DNA from: Escallonia rubra
Taxonomy: Eukaryota; Streptophyta; Magnoliopsida; Escalloniales; Escalloniaceae
Reading direction: 5' to 3'
NCBI GenBank assembly: GCA_033065855.1
Contig: JAVXUO010000425.1
Span: 741,962 to 805,961, forward strand
DNA: 64,000 nucleotides
The notes below the pieces were generated by a model. The model was given only the letters and a program-made list of their open reading frames with translations. It made no database searches and was not told the DNA's origin. The position numbers and the translations under genes were made by a program. Positions 1 through 13,496 of this stretch are shown here, one piece after another (the stretch's first letter is position 1; each line of letters opens with the position of its first letter).

Positions 1-516
1 ATGCCTATAGCTTCAATGTCACCACCTTGTATCTTCATTAAAGAAGCAGCTGGGTGTTTCATTTACAGCTTGATACATGCCTCCTTTCACTTAAATTTTG
101 TCTGGGCAATAGGATAATGATCAAGCTTTGTGTACGTATCAGTAGTGATACTTTGTTTGCGTTTTCCGCTGTGTTATCTTATGAGGGACTTGCTTTCCAT
201 TTAGTATATAGTTTTTGGTTGCATTCCGTGAGATAACCAGTGGTCGGCGGTAACGAAATGTAATGACTGACCATTTGTGAGATGGTTCACGTGCACTTCC
301 ACTTGTGCTTGCCGTGTACTCTATTTCATTTCCATGTCCATGTCCTGGTTCTATTATTGTGATTATTCACGATATGGCTGACTATTTGTGAGATGGTTCA
401 CGTGCACTTCCACTTAGGTCTCTCCGTTGCTTAGACAATATGGCTGACCGTTTGGAAATAAATGGGGAAATCCTAACATCGAACAAGATGAATGGCTAAG
501 ATTAGACAATAAAAAG
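1..516. other. Intergenic DNA with a short spaced direct repeat
   Basis: I see no convincing gene here. A segment of about 37 bases reading TGACCATTTGTGAGATGG and onward occurs at about 267-304 and again, nearly identical, at about 378-415, a spacing of 111 bases. A third, shorter echo (ATGGCTGACCGTTTGG) lies near 440. A 60-codon open frame at 54-236 has no recognisable domain and is probably chance. Confidence 0.5.
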
Positions 517-3500
517 TAGGGCTGCAATTTGAGCTGGGTCAGAATGGGCTTTAACCAACCCAGCTCAAGTACACACAACCTTTAACCCATCAAGCCCAAC
601 TAATTTACAAAATGGGTTGGTCTGAGTTGGGTCATTGTTAAAGTGAATTAAATTGGGTCAAACCCAATAAACCCATCCAAACCCAAACAAAAAAGCAATG
701 TCCTTCCCCGACTATTGGCAGCGAAGATATCGACTTCCCCAATTCCTCCAAATCTAGGGTTCTAACCAACCGATTTCCCCAATTCCCCAACTATCGGCAG
801 AGGCGGCAGAGGTCTTATGTCGTTTTTGTGTCTCAAAGGCGACATAAGCATTTTTCAGGAAAAACTCCATTATACCTTCTCCGGCGAAAACATCGGATTT
901 TGCTAGGGTTCCACCTGAGTAACATGTCCATCCAACGGCTCAAAAGGATAGGGATTTTGCAGTAGCTCAGGCACAGCAAGAAGACACAACAAGATGGTTG
1001 CATGGGACATTGTAGTTGTTGCGTAGAATTCCGCCAGAAGGTTTTGGTCTTGGCTTTTATCGATATGATCTTTGATAACCCTTTTGTATATTTTGGTTTT
1101 GGTTCAACATTTGTGATTCTTGATTTATCTTCCACTCAAGATCACAGTGTTTTCTGGGACTTGCCCATTGGCTGTTAACTAGTTACTTTGTTTGTTTCTT
1201 ACTTTTCAGTTTAAGCTTCCTATAGTCCTTTTTTTAGTCCCAATGAGCTTCAGAAAGTGTATGCAAACACATTCTCAATAGGTGCTTCTTATTTTATCTT
1301 AGCATACTTGTTTTGTCGTTTGTTTTGATAGTATCTTTGGTAGGTTGAAAGTTTCAGTTTAGCATGATTTAATGATTCCAGTTAAAGCTCAGAATTCTTA
1401 GTCTTTCAGATAAGTAGTATATCATTTTATATTCAGCGAATTGCGTTGTGAAATTGTAATTTAGCATACTATCCCAAACTAGAACTAGAATTGCCATGGA
1501 ACAGTTTCATATCCAAGCATTGGAAATGGCCTTTGAACTATCGGCAGCAGGAGACTCCGGCCCAGCATGCTCTTCTCGCTAAGTGAAATTTGTAGATCCT
1601 ATCACCTGCACCTGTCATTTTACCTTGAAATGATGCTTCCTTATGGTTTATGTCGTTAATTCAGAGTGTTGGTATCGTGGAAATGTAACTGTTAATTCTC
1701 TTGAATATGGAGAACTTCATCTTGGTTCTTGGTAATATGCTTTTAGTTTGAGTTTGATAGTCTTATTTGACATATGAAGCTTGCGAGCTCTATCATGTAA
1801 CTTTTCTACGTATCTGAGTTGCTTGTCAAAGTTTCAGAACCCTGGCAATATTTGATATGTCAGAATAAGCTTGACATGTTGGTTAAAGCAGTTTCTTAGT
1901 CGTTCAGGTAAGTAGTATATCACTTTGTGGGTTTATGGATGGTTCTTGACTAGTAGGATTTAAGCATCCAAGCATTGGAAATGGCTAGTCCCATCTACAG
2001 TCAATTCCTTTTCAAGAAGATATATTTTCAATCAAGTTTGACAGTATCAGTTCCCTACTTAGCTTGGTTGTTAAGAATCAGTAGAAACAGTAAACTCAAG
2101 TTTTTGTCGTGCTCAAGTCTTGTTGCCTTCATAAAGTAAACAACTAAGAGCCCGTTTGAGAATGATTAAAAAAAACAGATTCTACTTAAATCTTAATCAG
2201 TTTTCAAAATTTGATTTAATCAGAATCAGTTTGCTGTTTGGCAAAAGTAGTTGTTAATTAGATTAAATTTATAAAAAGTGTTTGGATAAAAAGTACTTAA
2301 ATCAGTTTCACTATAACAAAATGACCATAGAGAGCATTCAATAAATAATTTTTATAATATCCATGCAACGTTAACATAACTTTTATTCGTAAATAATTAT
2401 AATGCCCAAATAAATTATGAAAATAACTATTTTCACGTCCTACAAAAGTTGTTACTTTTTATTTTAAATTAAAAAACATAAACAATCTCACGTTATTGCT
2501 TATAGTACAATAACATCCCAAAATTACAAATAAAGTTTATCTTGCGCAAAAAAATAAAAATAAAAAATTATCTAGCAGAAATTGCATCACAGATAGTATC
2601 ACGAACATGAGTATGGAAAAAAGGTTAGCAGAGAAGAGATAAACTCTAGCAATTATCTAATTAATTAAGGGGTATGAGAGGTCTTTTTGTAAAAAATATA
2701 GGGATAGGATGGTAAATTACATGGTCAAACCTGATTATGGAAAAAGTGATTATTTCATAATCCTCACTTTTGAGGATTATGGATTAAATTAGTTTTTAGC
2801 TTTTGGAGATGGATTAAATATGTTAATCTCTTTTGTCAAACACTCACAAACCTGATTTAATCTAGATTAAATCAGGTTTGACCAAGATTTAATCAATCCC
2901 AAACACCCTCTAAAGCATCAATAGGTAATTCTCTAACTTAGACAAATGTTTTTTAAAGAACATTTGATTCTTGTGATATAAGAACATTAAGTACCTGGTA
3001 TAGATCTCTCCTCCGAATGTGTGATAAGATCTTTGGATTCCTTGAGCTCTTCATATGATATTGGATTTACTCCCTTTCTTTGTGTTAATTATATTCAACT
3101 TTATTGTAATACTGCACTAGACTTCGGAATCCCTTTCTTTGACAGATTCTTTTGGTTTTTGTCTTTTCTTTTATTATTGTTTTTGTGCAGGAGGAGAAAA
3201 CAATTACCAAGTCAGCTAGCAACAGTTGATATCTTCACAAAGTGTCTTGGGATTTTATTTCTTCTTTTAGAATAGTGAAACTTTTTGTTAATGATTTTTT
3301 ACATCTCATGTTGTTTAACGACGTAAATGAGTTGAAGTGAGAGGGATTTTACTGTATTAAGTGTTATAGCTTATTACTTGTTTTCTCCCTCTACGCATGT
3401 TGATGTCCATTTATTTTACTAGTGTGAGGAAGACTATAGTACTTTTAAATTAGACTGGAGTTTATTATTGGCCTTTAATGCCTAAGCTGTGTGTTTGTTT

Positions 3501-3816
3501 ATTGATTGATCTAGAAAATTTTGTTTATAATATCATATTTTATCTTTTAGGGATAAATGAAACTTTTTATTTATCAAAGATTAAAGTATTATTGATAAGT
3601 CAAATGTGAGTAATGTTAGTCTATAGATAATGAGACGCGTTAAAGAAAATTATTCATTCACAAATGAGACAAAAAATTAATTAGATGTTAGTTGGATTAG
3701 GTTGGGTTGAAACCCGAACCATAGCATTTTTACTTGGGTTGGGTTGGGCTTTTAAAATGTTGAGTTTTCTCGCGTTGGGCTGAAAACCAACCTAACCCGT
3801 CCAAGTTGCATCCCTA
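517..3816. mobile_element. Non-autonomous hAT-like DNA transposon, 3.3 kb
   Basis: The left end reads TAGGGCTGCAATTTG and the right end, reverse-complemented, reads TAGGGATGCAACTTG, matching the TAGGGxTGxxA termini of Ac-like hAT elements. Both subterminal regions are dense in GGGTTGGG/CCCAACCC-type motifs (about 530-680 and 3690-3800), as expected for hAT transposase binding regions. The flanks ATAAAAAG and TTAAAAAG are a plausible but imperfect 8-bp target duplication. No transposase frame is visible. The interior (about 700-2100) has irregular unique sequence that may be captured host DNA, but I recognise no gene in it. A PIF/Harbinger MITE is nested at 2148-2910. Confidence 0.72.
2148..2910. 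mobile_element. PIF/Harbinger-like MITE nested in the hAT
   Basis: The termini are GAGCCCGTTTGAGAATGATT and, from the other end, GAGGGTGTTTGGGATTGATT. TAA lies directly outside both ends (2145-2147 and 2911-2913), which fits the 3-bp TAA/TTA target of PIF/Harbinger elements. The element is 763 bp with no coding capacity. A second full copy in the opposite orientation lies at 57586-58366, so the boundaries are confirmed by comparison within the window. A palindromic stretch AAACCTGATTTAATCTAGAT and its complement lies just inside the right end of this copy. Confidence 0.85.
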
Positions 3817-5290
3817 ATTAAAAAGAGCACCATAGGTTAATCGCATAGAATTAACTCCTAAGAACGATTTTGACAGCCTTTTTATTTCACGTGCCGCGAC
3901 ACAGAATTACCTCCCAAGAACAAGTTTGGCAGCTCTTTTATGAAGTGTTGGATTCAATTTGTGAATTTTTTGTCAGCAAAACTTTTAAAACGTTGTTCCG
4001 GACGTAAGAATGGACCAATTCAAATTGCTTTAAACTCATCACATCAAACTCCAATTCAAGTTGCTTTAAACTCATCACATCAAACTCTTTAAAAAATGAA
4101 TATTTACCATTTGTTTCCAAAATTTCGGGCCACGGTCGGGCTGGGCTTGAAACTAAGGCTAGATTTGTCCTGGGTCAATTTTTTTGTTGAGCTAGGTTGG
4201 ATTAGCTTTAAAGGCAAATTTTTAATATGTGAACCCTAGAAACCCACCCAGCCCAACCTAACCCATGGACCCTAGTTGGATATATTGAAGCGACAAATCC
4301 ATGTCTAACAAGTTATATATTTGACGGATGGCCACGATTCTTACCTTTTTGCCAAAATGGGTAGTTTTTCCAAGCATTTGATGCGTGTAAGGTTCATGTG
4401 ATTATCATCATCCAAATTTTTGTTGTGACGTAAAAGGCTATAGATCAACTTGATAAAGCGCATCATTTCTTGTGTTATATCAAGATCAACCCCTTAAATA
4501 TAGGTATCTTCGATTATCCAAATCGCATCGTTCTAGATTTTTTAAGACAACTCCGAACTGCCCCGAGAGAAGCGGCTGGTATTCTTTTTACAAAATTGCC
4601 CCTTAGCATTTTAGAAAATCTACATACCGAAAAGTTTTCTCCGCTTTTAGTTTCTTTTTCCCTTTTCATCCACTTCATCCTCCGACTGCCACCCCACCCA
4701 TAACGATTGCCACAATACCGCAGCCACCATCACTCCACTGCCTTGACGAAATTCCTGACTACCACCATCGACCGTAGCCAAAATTCCCAACCGCACTCAA
4801 GATCAACAATAAACATAATTCCACACGGTACGACGATCGTGAATCTTCTCTTCTACCATGACAATAAGCACCACTACAACCACTCTCATCATCAACGATT
4901 ATCCTTTTTTATATAATTAATTAAGCTGATCCAAGAAGCATTCGAGTTAGTGCAATCCAGTTAGTAGCCGAGTGCAGTTGCCCATTTTAAGTCGTCCAGT
5001 CTAGTTAGTTGGGATTAACGTAGGTCAGGGTCTAGATATGATAGGATGACAATGGCTTTGATTTTGATTAGATTTGGTGGGTATATCCTAGATATGGCTT
5101 ATCACCGTTGTTTCATATGAGTTTTATCCATATTAGTGATTTTGTCCTTTTGGTTTGGTTTAAAATCATATCAGGTAAGGAGAGAAAACTAACTGGCAAA
5201 GGTTTTGGCCATATTTAACCGGTAAGGTGTAATTTGGAAATTTCAATTTAACATGCTTCATTCTACTATTATTGACAGAAAAAGTTTGTT
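3817..5290. other. Intergenic, no gene recognised
   Basis: There is a 35-bp tandem duplication at about 4018-4087 (GCTTTAAACTCATCACATCA in both copies). At about 4130-4275, GGGCTGGGCTT on one side and CCCACCCAGCCCAACC on the other resemble a decayed small hAT relative of the element at 517-3816, but I cannot fix its ends. A CCACCA-rich stretch at about 4680-4890 gives open frames that look compositional rather than coding. Confidence 0.4.
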
Positions 5291-5299
5291 GATTTCTAG

Positions 5300-7990
5300 C
5301 TACTTTATGAGGACAGTTTTTCACTAGGTCCCCCCTTCTTATTATAAGCTGTACAAAGTTTGAATGGTGAGCAAGAGGCTAGATTCTTGCCAAAGAAATT
5401 TTTGTAATCTTTTTGTTTCTTAGTAAGATCATAACCAATCCCAATCTTTTCAAATACACATCTTTGTCTTCCTAAAATCACCTCCAAGTTTTCTCTTCTG
5501 TGTAAATTTTGAAATAGTAAAATTTAGATCTTTGATCTCTTTTTTCTAATTTCCCCTTTTGAATAGAAAATTTTGCCAATTGAGATTTTAAAAGCTCATT
5601 TCCTATAGGGTTTTTTTACACATTTGAGAGACTGGATTTCTGAAGACGAATCATAATTTTCCTTTTTAGAAGCAATCAGGTCATTTTTCAAGGAAGTATT
5701 TTCGCTGATATATACCTCAACCTTATCATCTAGCTCTTCCTTCTCACTAGCCAACTCTTCTATAGCGTTGATCAAAGAAAGGACTTTTTTTTTATGGCAG
5801 CTTATTAAGTTTCAACTTCTCATGATTTTCACTCAGTTCAAGGAAAGCTAACTCAAGCTTACCATAATCAAGATTGGCAAAAAGGATTACCTCATCCGAG
5901 TGACAATCCTTGGCCATAAAGCATAGATAAGCTATATCATCATTTTCTCTCATCTCTTTATCACTTTCTTCGGAATCATCCCAAGTCAGCAGGGTTTTTC
6001 TAGATTGAACTTCTTTTCTTAAGTGTTTCAGCTGCTGCTGCTGCTCGTCAATTCGTTCTTGAGCTGCGGGCAATATTTTTTGACGTGTTTAGTTCTGCTG
6101 AATTCATAGCGAGCATTGGGATTTTCTCTTGAACTCGAATTGCTGTTGTTTCTTTGTTGTTGTTGTGAGTGTGTTGACTCCTCCCTTTTCATCTTTCCAT
6201 CTCTTCGATTTTTCATAAACTTCTTGAACTTTCGAGTGATGAAGGCCATGTCACTGTTAGAATCATCACCGTTTTCTTCAAGTTCATGAGAGGCTTTTGC
6301 ATTGAGAGCTAGATTATTCTTCTTTCGAGGTGGTTTCTTCTTCATCACGAATTTTCGTTGTGATTTCGTAAGTTATTAGAGACCCCACTTACTCTTCCAG
6401 CTTGAGCACATTTAAGTCTTTAGCTTCTTGAATGACTATAAGTTTGGCTTCCCATCTCTTCGGAAGAGATCTAAAAATTTTTCTAACCATCTCCTTCTCA
6501 GGGCACACTTTCCCCAAAAGCTTGAGTCCATTTGTAATGAGGGTGAATCTAGAATACGTCTCATTAATAAACTCATTTCCTTCATCTTGAAGGCTTCGTA
6601 CTGCTGAACCAGGATATTGATCTTAGTTTCCTTCACTTGGTTCATACCTTCATGAGTAACCTCCAGCAGCCTCCACATTTCTTATGCTGTCTCACAAGCT
6701 GAGACTCGATTATAAACATTCATGCCGAGGCCACAACAAATTCTGTTTTTTGCTCTATCGTCCATAGAGAAAAGATGTGCATCTTGAGCATCCATTTCAA
6801 GGATTCCCTTGGGAACCTTGGTTCCTTCGGGGCCATCCTTCACAGGAATAATTGGGCCATTTTCTACAACATACCACAAATGAGCTTCCTGCCTCAAGAA
6901 ATTTCTCATCTGATTCTTCCAGTGGCTGTAATTATCACCTTTCATCAAACGTGGTCGAGTAGTTGCTGAAGCTTCTTCCATACCTTGATCTTTGGCTCTT
7001 GACGGTTAGGTCAAAGAAGAAATAACAGAGCACATGGCTCTGATACCACTTGTAGGTCCCTAGATACACCTAGAAGGAAAAGAGGGGGGGGGGGGGGGGT
7101 TGAATAGGTGTTTAGAAGTTTATGCAGAAATTTAAAAATTTAGCTGACAAGATAATAATAATATAAAAAGACACAAAGATTTATACTGGTTCGACCTCAC
7201 CCGCCTACATCCAATCCCTGAGCACTCCACACGACGGAAACCTACTCAAGCTTTTCACTAATCAACCAGCTTCGTATGCTAGCTCGAACCACAGTACAGA
7301 TCTAAAATCGCTTCAAAATTTTCAACGATTACAAGTGAAATGAAGAATACAATTGAAATATAAATCACACTCCTCAATGAGTAGATATTATAATGAAAAC
7401 AAACAAGCTAAGTTTATGGGAAGATCATAAACCTTAAAGAAGTTAACCAAGAGGCTTGCCATTCAAGATCTCAAGCAAAGAATTCACTCATGAAATATTA
7501 TATAGATGAATGAATAAGTTGGGAGAGTCTTTCGGAGAAGAGGGAGATTTTTCAGAGATTGGAAAAAGTTAGTAATAAACTCTTTAAGAGTCATTTTTAT
7601 ACTTGAAAAATGTGACCATTTGAAGGGATAAGAAAGAATTGATTCGAAATAATATGTAAATCATTCGAAGGAATTTCATTCAAGAAGGGTGAAGTGATCT
7701 CTGAAGAATTTAGTCGAATGAATCCAAGAAGGGTGAAGGGCGAAGGAAATTAAAACGCATAAATAAATTAATAGCCATTGAGGAATTTAGGCGAATGAAA
7801 ATATAGGCTTCGAATGAAAGCATGACTACAAATAAAAACTTTTCTTTCAAATGAGAACAAGTTTAAGAACAAGATATGCGAACTGATGGATTCTTTCGAT
7901 CGAAAATTGTTTCCCTGGAATGAAAAAGATTTACTTCGAATGAAAAATAAGTTCCTTCAAATGAAAAAGTAATGTCCTTGTGCATATTTG
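5300..7990 (-). mobile_element. Broken Ty1/Copia retrotransposon fossil (gag plus 5' LTR)
   Basis: On the minus strand a Gag of the TNT1/Copia type begins near 6981, with the hallmark RPRLMKGDNYSHWKNQMRNF stretch, followed by WRLLEVTHEG and INILVQQYEAFKM segments and, near 6090-6350, a basic zinc-knuckle-like remnant. Upstream, 7036-7048 is complementary to the 3' end of initiator tRNA-Met (TGGTATCAGAGCC in element sense), the usual Copia primer site. The LTR edge TGTAGGTCCC starts at 7051. The outer LTR end (near 7990) is uncertain. I find no integrase or reverse transcriptase and no second LTR. The element is truncated and its gag is interrupted several times, so it looks old and inactive. 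Confidence 0.82.
7051..7990 (-). repeat. 5' LTR of the Copia fossil (outer edge uncertain)
   Basis: The inner edge is fixed by the primer-binding site two bases away. The sequence next to it contains a G tract near 7087 and a TTTATACTGGTTCGACCTCA stretch at about 7180-7200, a phrase common in plant Copia LTRs. The remainder is AT-rich with many GAATGAAA-type short repeats (7640-7980). The distal edge is a guess from where that repeat-rich texture ends. Confidence 0.5.
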
Positions 7991-10339
7991 TTAATTCTGA
8001 TTTAGTAACTATATAGATGAACAAAAATTAAAAGTATATTTAGTACAAAAAAAAAAAAAGAAGAAAAAACAAATTCTACTAATAAAAATATGCGGATAAC
8101 ATATTGAGATCAATTTGCTATTACACAATACATTTTTATTATTTTCTAAGTATCTTATAAAAATAATTTATACCTTTAAATAAGTTGTCCATAAAGTTAA
8201 TTACATGTTAGTTTAATTTTGATAGATAAAATTTGGTCCACATATTTGTTTATAACATGTGATTTATTAAAGTCAATCAACACGACTAATTAAGTAAGGA
8301 TGATGTGGTATTCTTAGAAATAAATGTAAGCTACCAACAAGGTATACAAAGAAAATAATAATCAGTGCATGAGCTAATTATATAAAGTTTAAAAAGTTTA
8401 ACCAACATGACTATATATATAGGATAATTTAAAATCTCGTAGCAAGGAAATTGTTGAACAAAATTTAACCAAGATTTCACAAAGTATACGATAAGCATGC
8501 TTACTAAGTACGATTTATCTTCAAATATAATAAAACTTTCAAAAGTTTTAGTCTATATTCATCGCAACATAACTAATATCTTTTTTATATTTTATATGCA
8601 ATACTATTCAAAATTATAAAAGTTAACATAAAATCATAAATGATATATATATTGCTACTACAGGATTTAGAATGCTTAAGAGTTTAATTACTCCCAATAA
8701 AAATACCATAAAAAATTGGTTCAAAACTTTCCAATAAAAAATTAGTTGAATTTAAGAAATGCCCACATAATTCAGATTTTAAAAATTTATACTATTCTTT
8801 AATATATCTCATATAAAATCTGCATATGTTATTTTTTTTACATTTAACCAGTGCGACTAAATAGGATAGTGCAAAACTTTAGAGTAAACAAATCACTGAC
8901 CAAAATTTTTAACCATTATATTATCAAGATAGATTCATATTAGAATTTATAAAAAGCTTAAATATGAATTTGAAATAAAACATAATTTTTCTTATTAAAT
9001 CACTTTAGTAATTTTTGTTTTATAGGTTCATACTTTATATTAAAGAGATTTTATGATTTATAATATTCAAATAAAGTCATAATATGTTACTATATTGGTT
9101 AGAATATTTTGAATTGATTTTCTAATTGTATAAGGCTAATTATTTAAATGTTTACTATATTTACCGATTTAATTACTTGCAAAATTAATGACCCCATTCA
9201 AAACAATGTTTGGACATCTTTAGTAACATTAATATGTTTAACATTAATTTTTTTTAACTCTCATTGTATTAAAAATACAATACAATGAGATGTAACAAGC
9301 TTTCATTGCATTTCGTGCCTCAGTTATTAAATATTATAACTTACGATTCGAGTTAAAGCTCGAGAAAGTTAGTAAAATATTTTAAAAATTTACAAAAAGT
9401 GTATCAATGCATACCACATTTCAAGAAAAAAAAAAAAAAAACGAGATTAACATCTTTTGGAAAAAAAATCTACTTATGCTAAAACTTAATTGTTAGTAAG
9501 AAAATTCTAATACTTTATTTGCAACAACTTCAAGTAATAACTTGTCAAGACTATATTATTATTAAAATTTTTAGTAATCCAACATGTAACGTTTCAAAAC
9601 CTAGTCTCTTAAGTTGAAAAGTTAGGTTAAGAGTTCTTTATCTTTGGAGTTGTAAATATTATATTCCGTCTCATGTACATTTAAAATTACAATCTCGATT
9701 AGATGGTCATGTAATTGTTGCAGAATATTTGCATAGGTATATATGCTTGCTTTAATTCCTCTGAATTGTATGTTTAAAGAACAAAAAGTATATTACCAAA
9801 AAAAGAAAAAAGAACAAAAAGTAAATTATGTTATAGTGCCGACGCTAGATTTTTGTGTTCTTCAAGCTTTTTTTTACATCGTCAAGTGGTACTATAACAC
9901 AATTCACTCATTGTTCATTTAACTTACAGTTCAAAGGAACTAAAGCAAACATATTTGCGTATGTAAATATAACATAAGAATTGCATAACAATCTAATAAA
10001 TGTTTTAATAGTCAAATTAAAGCCTAGTACGTAAATATATGTTTGTAACATAGATTTTAAACGTTGTACAATTGATTTTCTAGATTTATAAGGTTTACAA
10101 ATATCGAGACAATTATATCACGAATTTTTCAATAATACTTCGCAGTCAAATTAAAGCGTAGTATGTAAAAATGTTAACTTATAATTTTTTTATTAAATCT
10201 ATATATATCACATTATTCAATTTTAACGATGACTATCTTATGTATATTAACTCTATATGTATATATATGAATAATAATAGTACATTTAACTCAATTAGAA
10301 AGTCATTTTTAGTACTTCTAAATGTAATATGTTATTTTT

Positions 10340-10395
<56 letters not shown>
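7991..10395. other. AT-rich intergenic DNA
   Basis: No gene is recognised in this 2.4-kb stretch. It is very AT-rich, with homopolymer A runs near 8050 and 9430 and no frame with familiar protein content. It ends in a long (TA)n tract at about 10342-10395 that flanks the first palindromic element. Confidence 0.45.
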
Positions 10396-10397
<2 letters not shown>

Positions 10398-10537
10398 AGC
10401 TGATCCGTTGCTAGCACTAGCAGAGTTGCTAGCGCTGTTTTGCCGTTCGCTATATAGTATAGTATAGTATAGCGGACGATAATTTACGTCCGCTACATTA
10501 TATAGCGGACCTGCTAGCGCTAGCAATGGATCACGAT

Positions 10538-10539
<2 letters not shown>
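10396..10539. mobile_element. (TA)n-embedded palindromic mini-element, copy 1
   Basis: This 144-bp unit starts GGAGCTGATCCGTTGCTAGC and ends TGCTAGCGCTAGCAATGGATCACGATCC, with (TA)n on both sides. The two ends are imperfect inverted repeats, both containing the self-complementary TGCTAGCGCTAGCA core or a close variant. The interior holds GTCCGCTAC...TAGCGGAC hairpins. It matches the copies at 16213-16347 and 16421-16554 along its whole length. I know no named family for it. It is non-coding, and open frames across it arise from the flanking (TA)n. Confidence 0.75.
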
Positions 10540-10559
<20 letters not shown>

Positions 10560-10586
<27 letters not shown>

Positions 10587-12186
10587 CATTAAAAATTGGT
10601 TTTAAAAATATAATAATCAAAATTAAATCATAATAAGTTAGCGTATTGATTATGTTAGTTTTAAAATATTTAGAATTAATTTATAAATTATACAATCCTC
10701 ATTATTCTTGAGAAAATAATCAAATATAAAATAAGGTAACTATCAAAATTAAAATCAATTGTTAGATTATTTTTCTATTTCTAAGTCTCATAAGTTATTT
10801 AATCCCAATTGTAACATTAATTATTTCTTCTAAATAAAAAATATTATAACTTTTACATTCATATTAGAGAGTGGGTTCGAAGATACAATAATTAACTTTT
10901 AATAAGTTAGTATAATGATTAGGTTTGAAATGATTAGAATTAATTTTTGAATTACGTACATAGGGCTTTCAAAAACCTTCATTACTCCTGCAAAATTAAT
11001 TAGATTTAAAAATAAAGATCATTTCAAATTTAAATTATTTATTAGATCACGTTCTTATTCTAAATCCCATAAGTTATTTTTTGGGTTTATAGATTTTAAT
11101 TTTTATATTACAAAACATTTTTAAGAACATAATTGTCAAAATGAAGTATTAATAGATTAGTAAATTAATTAGGTAGAGTTTTAGAATGATTAGAAATGAT
11201 TTTTAAATGAAAATTTTAATTTAAATCAAAAGTATTATTTTTGTTTTCTATATAAATGAAATTTTATATTCATATTAGAGAATAGTTTTAAAGATACGAT
11301 AACCAATATTAAGTCCTAATAAGTTAGTATAATAATACGGCTGAGTTTTAGAATGATTAGAATTAATTTTTGAATCTTAAGGACGTAACTGTAAAAAAGA
11401 AGTCTTAATAGATTAGTATATTGATTAGATAGAATTTTAGAATGATTACAATTAAAATTTAAATTAAATAGGACTTACTAATATAGAAGTTAATTAATCT
11501 TAAAATAAAATTTTGATGACGTGTCATAATAAAAAGCGATGACGTGTCGCGCAAAGAAATTATCAATACTTTTCTCGCTTCGCTTGTTATATATTATATA
11601 AACCCTCATTAGTCCTGCAAAATTAATTAAATTTAAAAATAAGGATCTTATCAAATTTAAATTATTTATTAGATCACATTCTTATTCTAAATCTCATAAG
11701 TTATTTTTTAGGTTTATGGATTTTAATTTTTATATTAGAAAACACTTTTAAGGACATAATGGTCAAAATCAAACCATAACACATCAGTATATTGATTAGG
11801 TAGAGTTTTAGAATGATTAGAAATAGTTTCTAAATGAATTTTTAATTTTAAATCAAAAGTATTATTTTCGTTTTTTATATATATGAATTTTTATATTCAT
11901 ATTAGAAAATAGTTTTAAAGATACAATAGCCAATATTAAATTCTAATAAGTTTGTATAATAATACGGTTGAATTTTAGAATGATTAGAATTAGTTTTTGA
12001 ATCTCAATGACATAATTGTCAAAAAGAAATCTTAATAGATTAGTATATTGATTAGTTAGAATTTAAAAATGATTAGATTTAATTTTTAAATTACATAAGA
12101 CTTACTACTATAGAAATTAATTAATTTGAAAAATAGTTTCTTAATGAATTTTTTTTATTGTAAATCAAAAGTATTATTTTCGTTAT

Positions 12187-12231
<45 letters not shown>

Positions 12232-12521
12232 TAAATTTTTATATTCATATTAGAGAATAATTTTAAAGATACAATAGCCAATATTAAGTTCTAATAAGTT
12301 TGTATAATAATATGTTTGAGTTTTAGAATGATTAGAATTAGTTTTTGAATCTCAAGGACATAATTGTCAAAAAGAAGTCTTAATAGATTAGTATATTGAT
12401 TATGTAGAATTTTAGAATTAATCTTAAAATAAGAGTTTGATAACGTGTCATGAAAAGAAGTGATGAAGTGTCGTGCAAAGAAGTTATCAATACTTTTCTC
12501 GCTTCGCTTGTTATATATAGA
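10560..12521. repeat. AT-rich degenerate tandem repeats, Helitron-like right edge
   Basis: Blocks of roughly 600 bp recur with moderate divergence. For example, the stretch beginning near 10976 (CTGCAAAATTAATTAGATTT) matches one near 11610, and ATTCATATTAGAGAATAG recurs near 10857, 11268, 11900 and 12243. The phrase TACTTTTCTCGCTTCGCTTG occurs near 11570 and again at 12491-12510. Read on the minus strand, the right edge is TCTATATATAACAAGCGAAG followed by GCGAGAAAAG, like the 5' TC end of plant Helitrons, abutting a T outside as A|T insertion requires. I did not find a 3' hairpin with CTRR, so the Helitron label is tentative. Confidence 0.4.
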
Positions 12522-12740
12522 TTTCCAACCATTTGTCCCATAGTAGGACAAACGGGAATTTTTTTTCATTTTTACCCTGTCAACAAAAGGGCAACAATGT
12601 AAAATGTCCCCTCCGCCCAGGTGGAAGGTTTTACAAGAACGCACCCAAAAAAAAAAAAAAAAAAAAGGAGGATACATATGGACGGCCAATCAGAGACGGT
12701 AAGTCGCCAGCGGTGTCGATCAGCTCTCATATATATGCCA

Positions 12741-12786
<46 letters not shown>

Positions 12787-13496
12787 TATTACCAAAAAAA
12801 AAAAAAACAAAGAATTTCAAAAATAAGCATGTTGCCAGTACCAAACAGCAAAAAGCACAGTTCACTGACATATCAAAGTTGGGGTTCATATTGACAACCA
12901 AAATTTAGCGAAGTCCACTTCTAACAATCTCCCTGCATATAGCTGATGTTCTCCAGCATTTGCCCCATCTGTCCAGCATTGACCCCAAGGAGAAAAAGAA
13001 AGTTAGAAATACCAAATTAGCAATTGGTATTAACTTTCTGTTGGTGTCTAGGAGGGGACCTTCTCTTGATCATGGCGGGGTTTTTACATTCCAAAATCAC
13101 AATTAGAACTAATATTGCCTCCGGTTTTATGACTAAGAAACTCAACACCAGGCATTCGTATCTCAAACAACCTGAAGTGTCCTTGAAGGACGGGAAGTTG
13201 ATGTGAAAACAACTTTTGTAGACAATACACTAAAATCTTGCCATTCCAATTGACGTACCTGACATATTTTGACAATACATGAATGGCATGATTTGAGCAG
13301 AATTGGCAATAAAGCCGACTCCAAAAGTTGTATTATGGCTTCAAAGATAGAACAGTTCTACTTTCAAGCGAGTCAATCTTCAAGATAGCAGAGGAACAGA
13401 CAAGAAACTGACCTCAATATAGTAAGCATCAGCTTAGTGCTTACTGAAAGATCTACGTCTTTCACCACAGTACCTCTATTTAATTTGTCTACATCC
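12522..13496. other. Downstream flank of F-box gene 1 with microsatellites
   Basis: A poly-A run lies at about 12646-12666, a (CT)n-(TA)n compound microsatellite at about 12740-12787, and another poly-A run at 12797-12809. The part from about 12900 to 13496 is more complex sequence and may be 3' UTR of the minus-strand F-box gene, but no polyadenylation site can be fixed. The open frames here on both strands are (TA)n and (CT)n artefacts. Confidence 0.4.

Noticed and set aside
833-1135. A 100-codon minus-strand frame within the first hAT element
   Set aside because: There is no domain similarity and no transposase motif. It is probably chance, or from captured non-coding DNA.
7036-7048. A match to the 3' end of tRNA-Met
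   Set aside because: It is only the primer-binding site of the Copia fossil. No tRNA cloverleaf surrounds it.
10171-10541. Open frames with YIYIYIYI or IYIYIY translations near (TA)n tracts (also 12533-12901 and 16149-16614)
   Set aside because: They are translations of dinucleotide repeats and of the palindromic elements, not genes.
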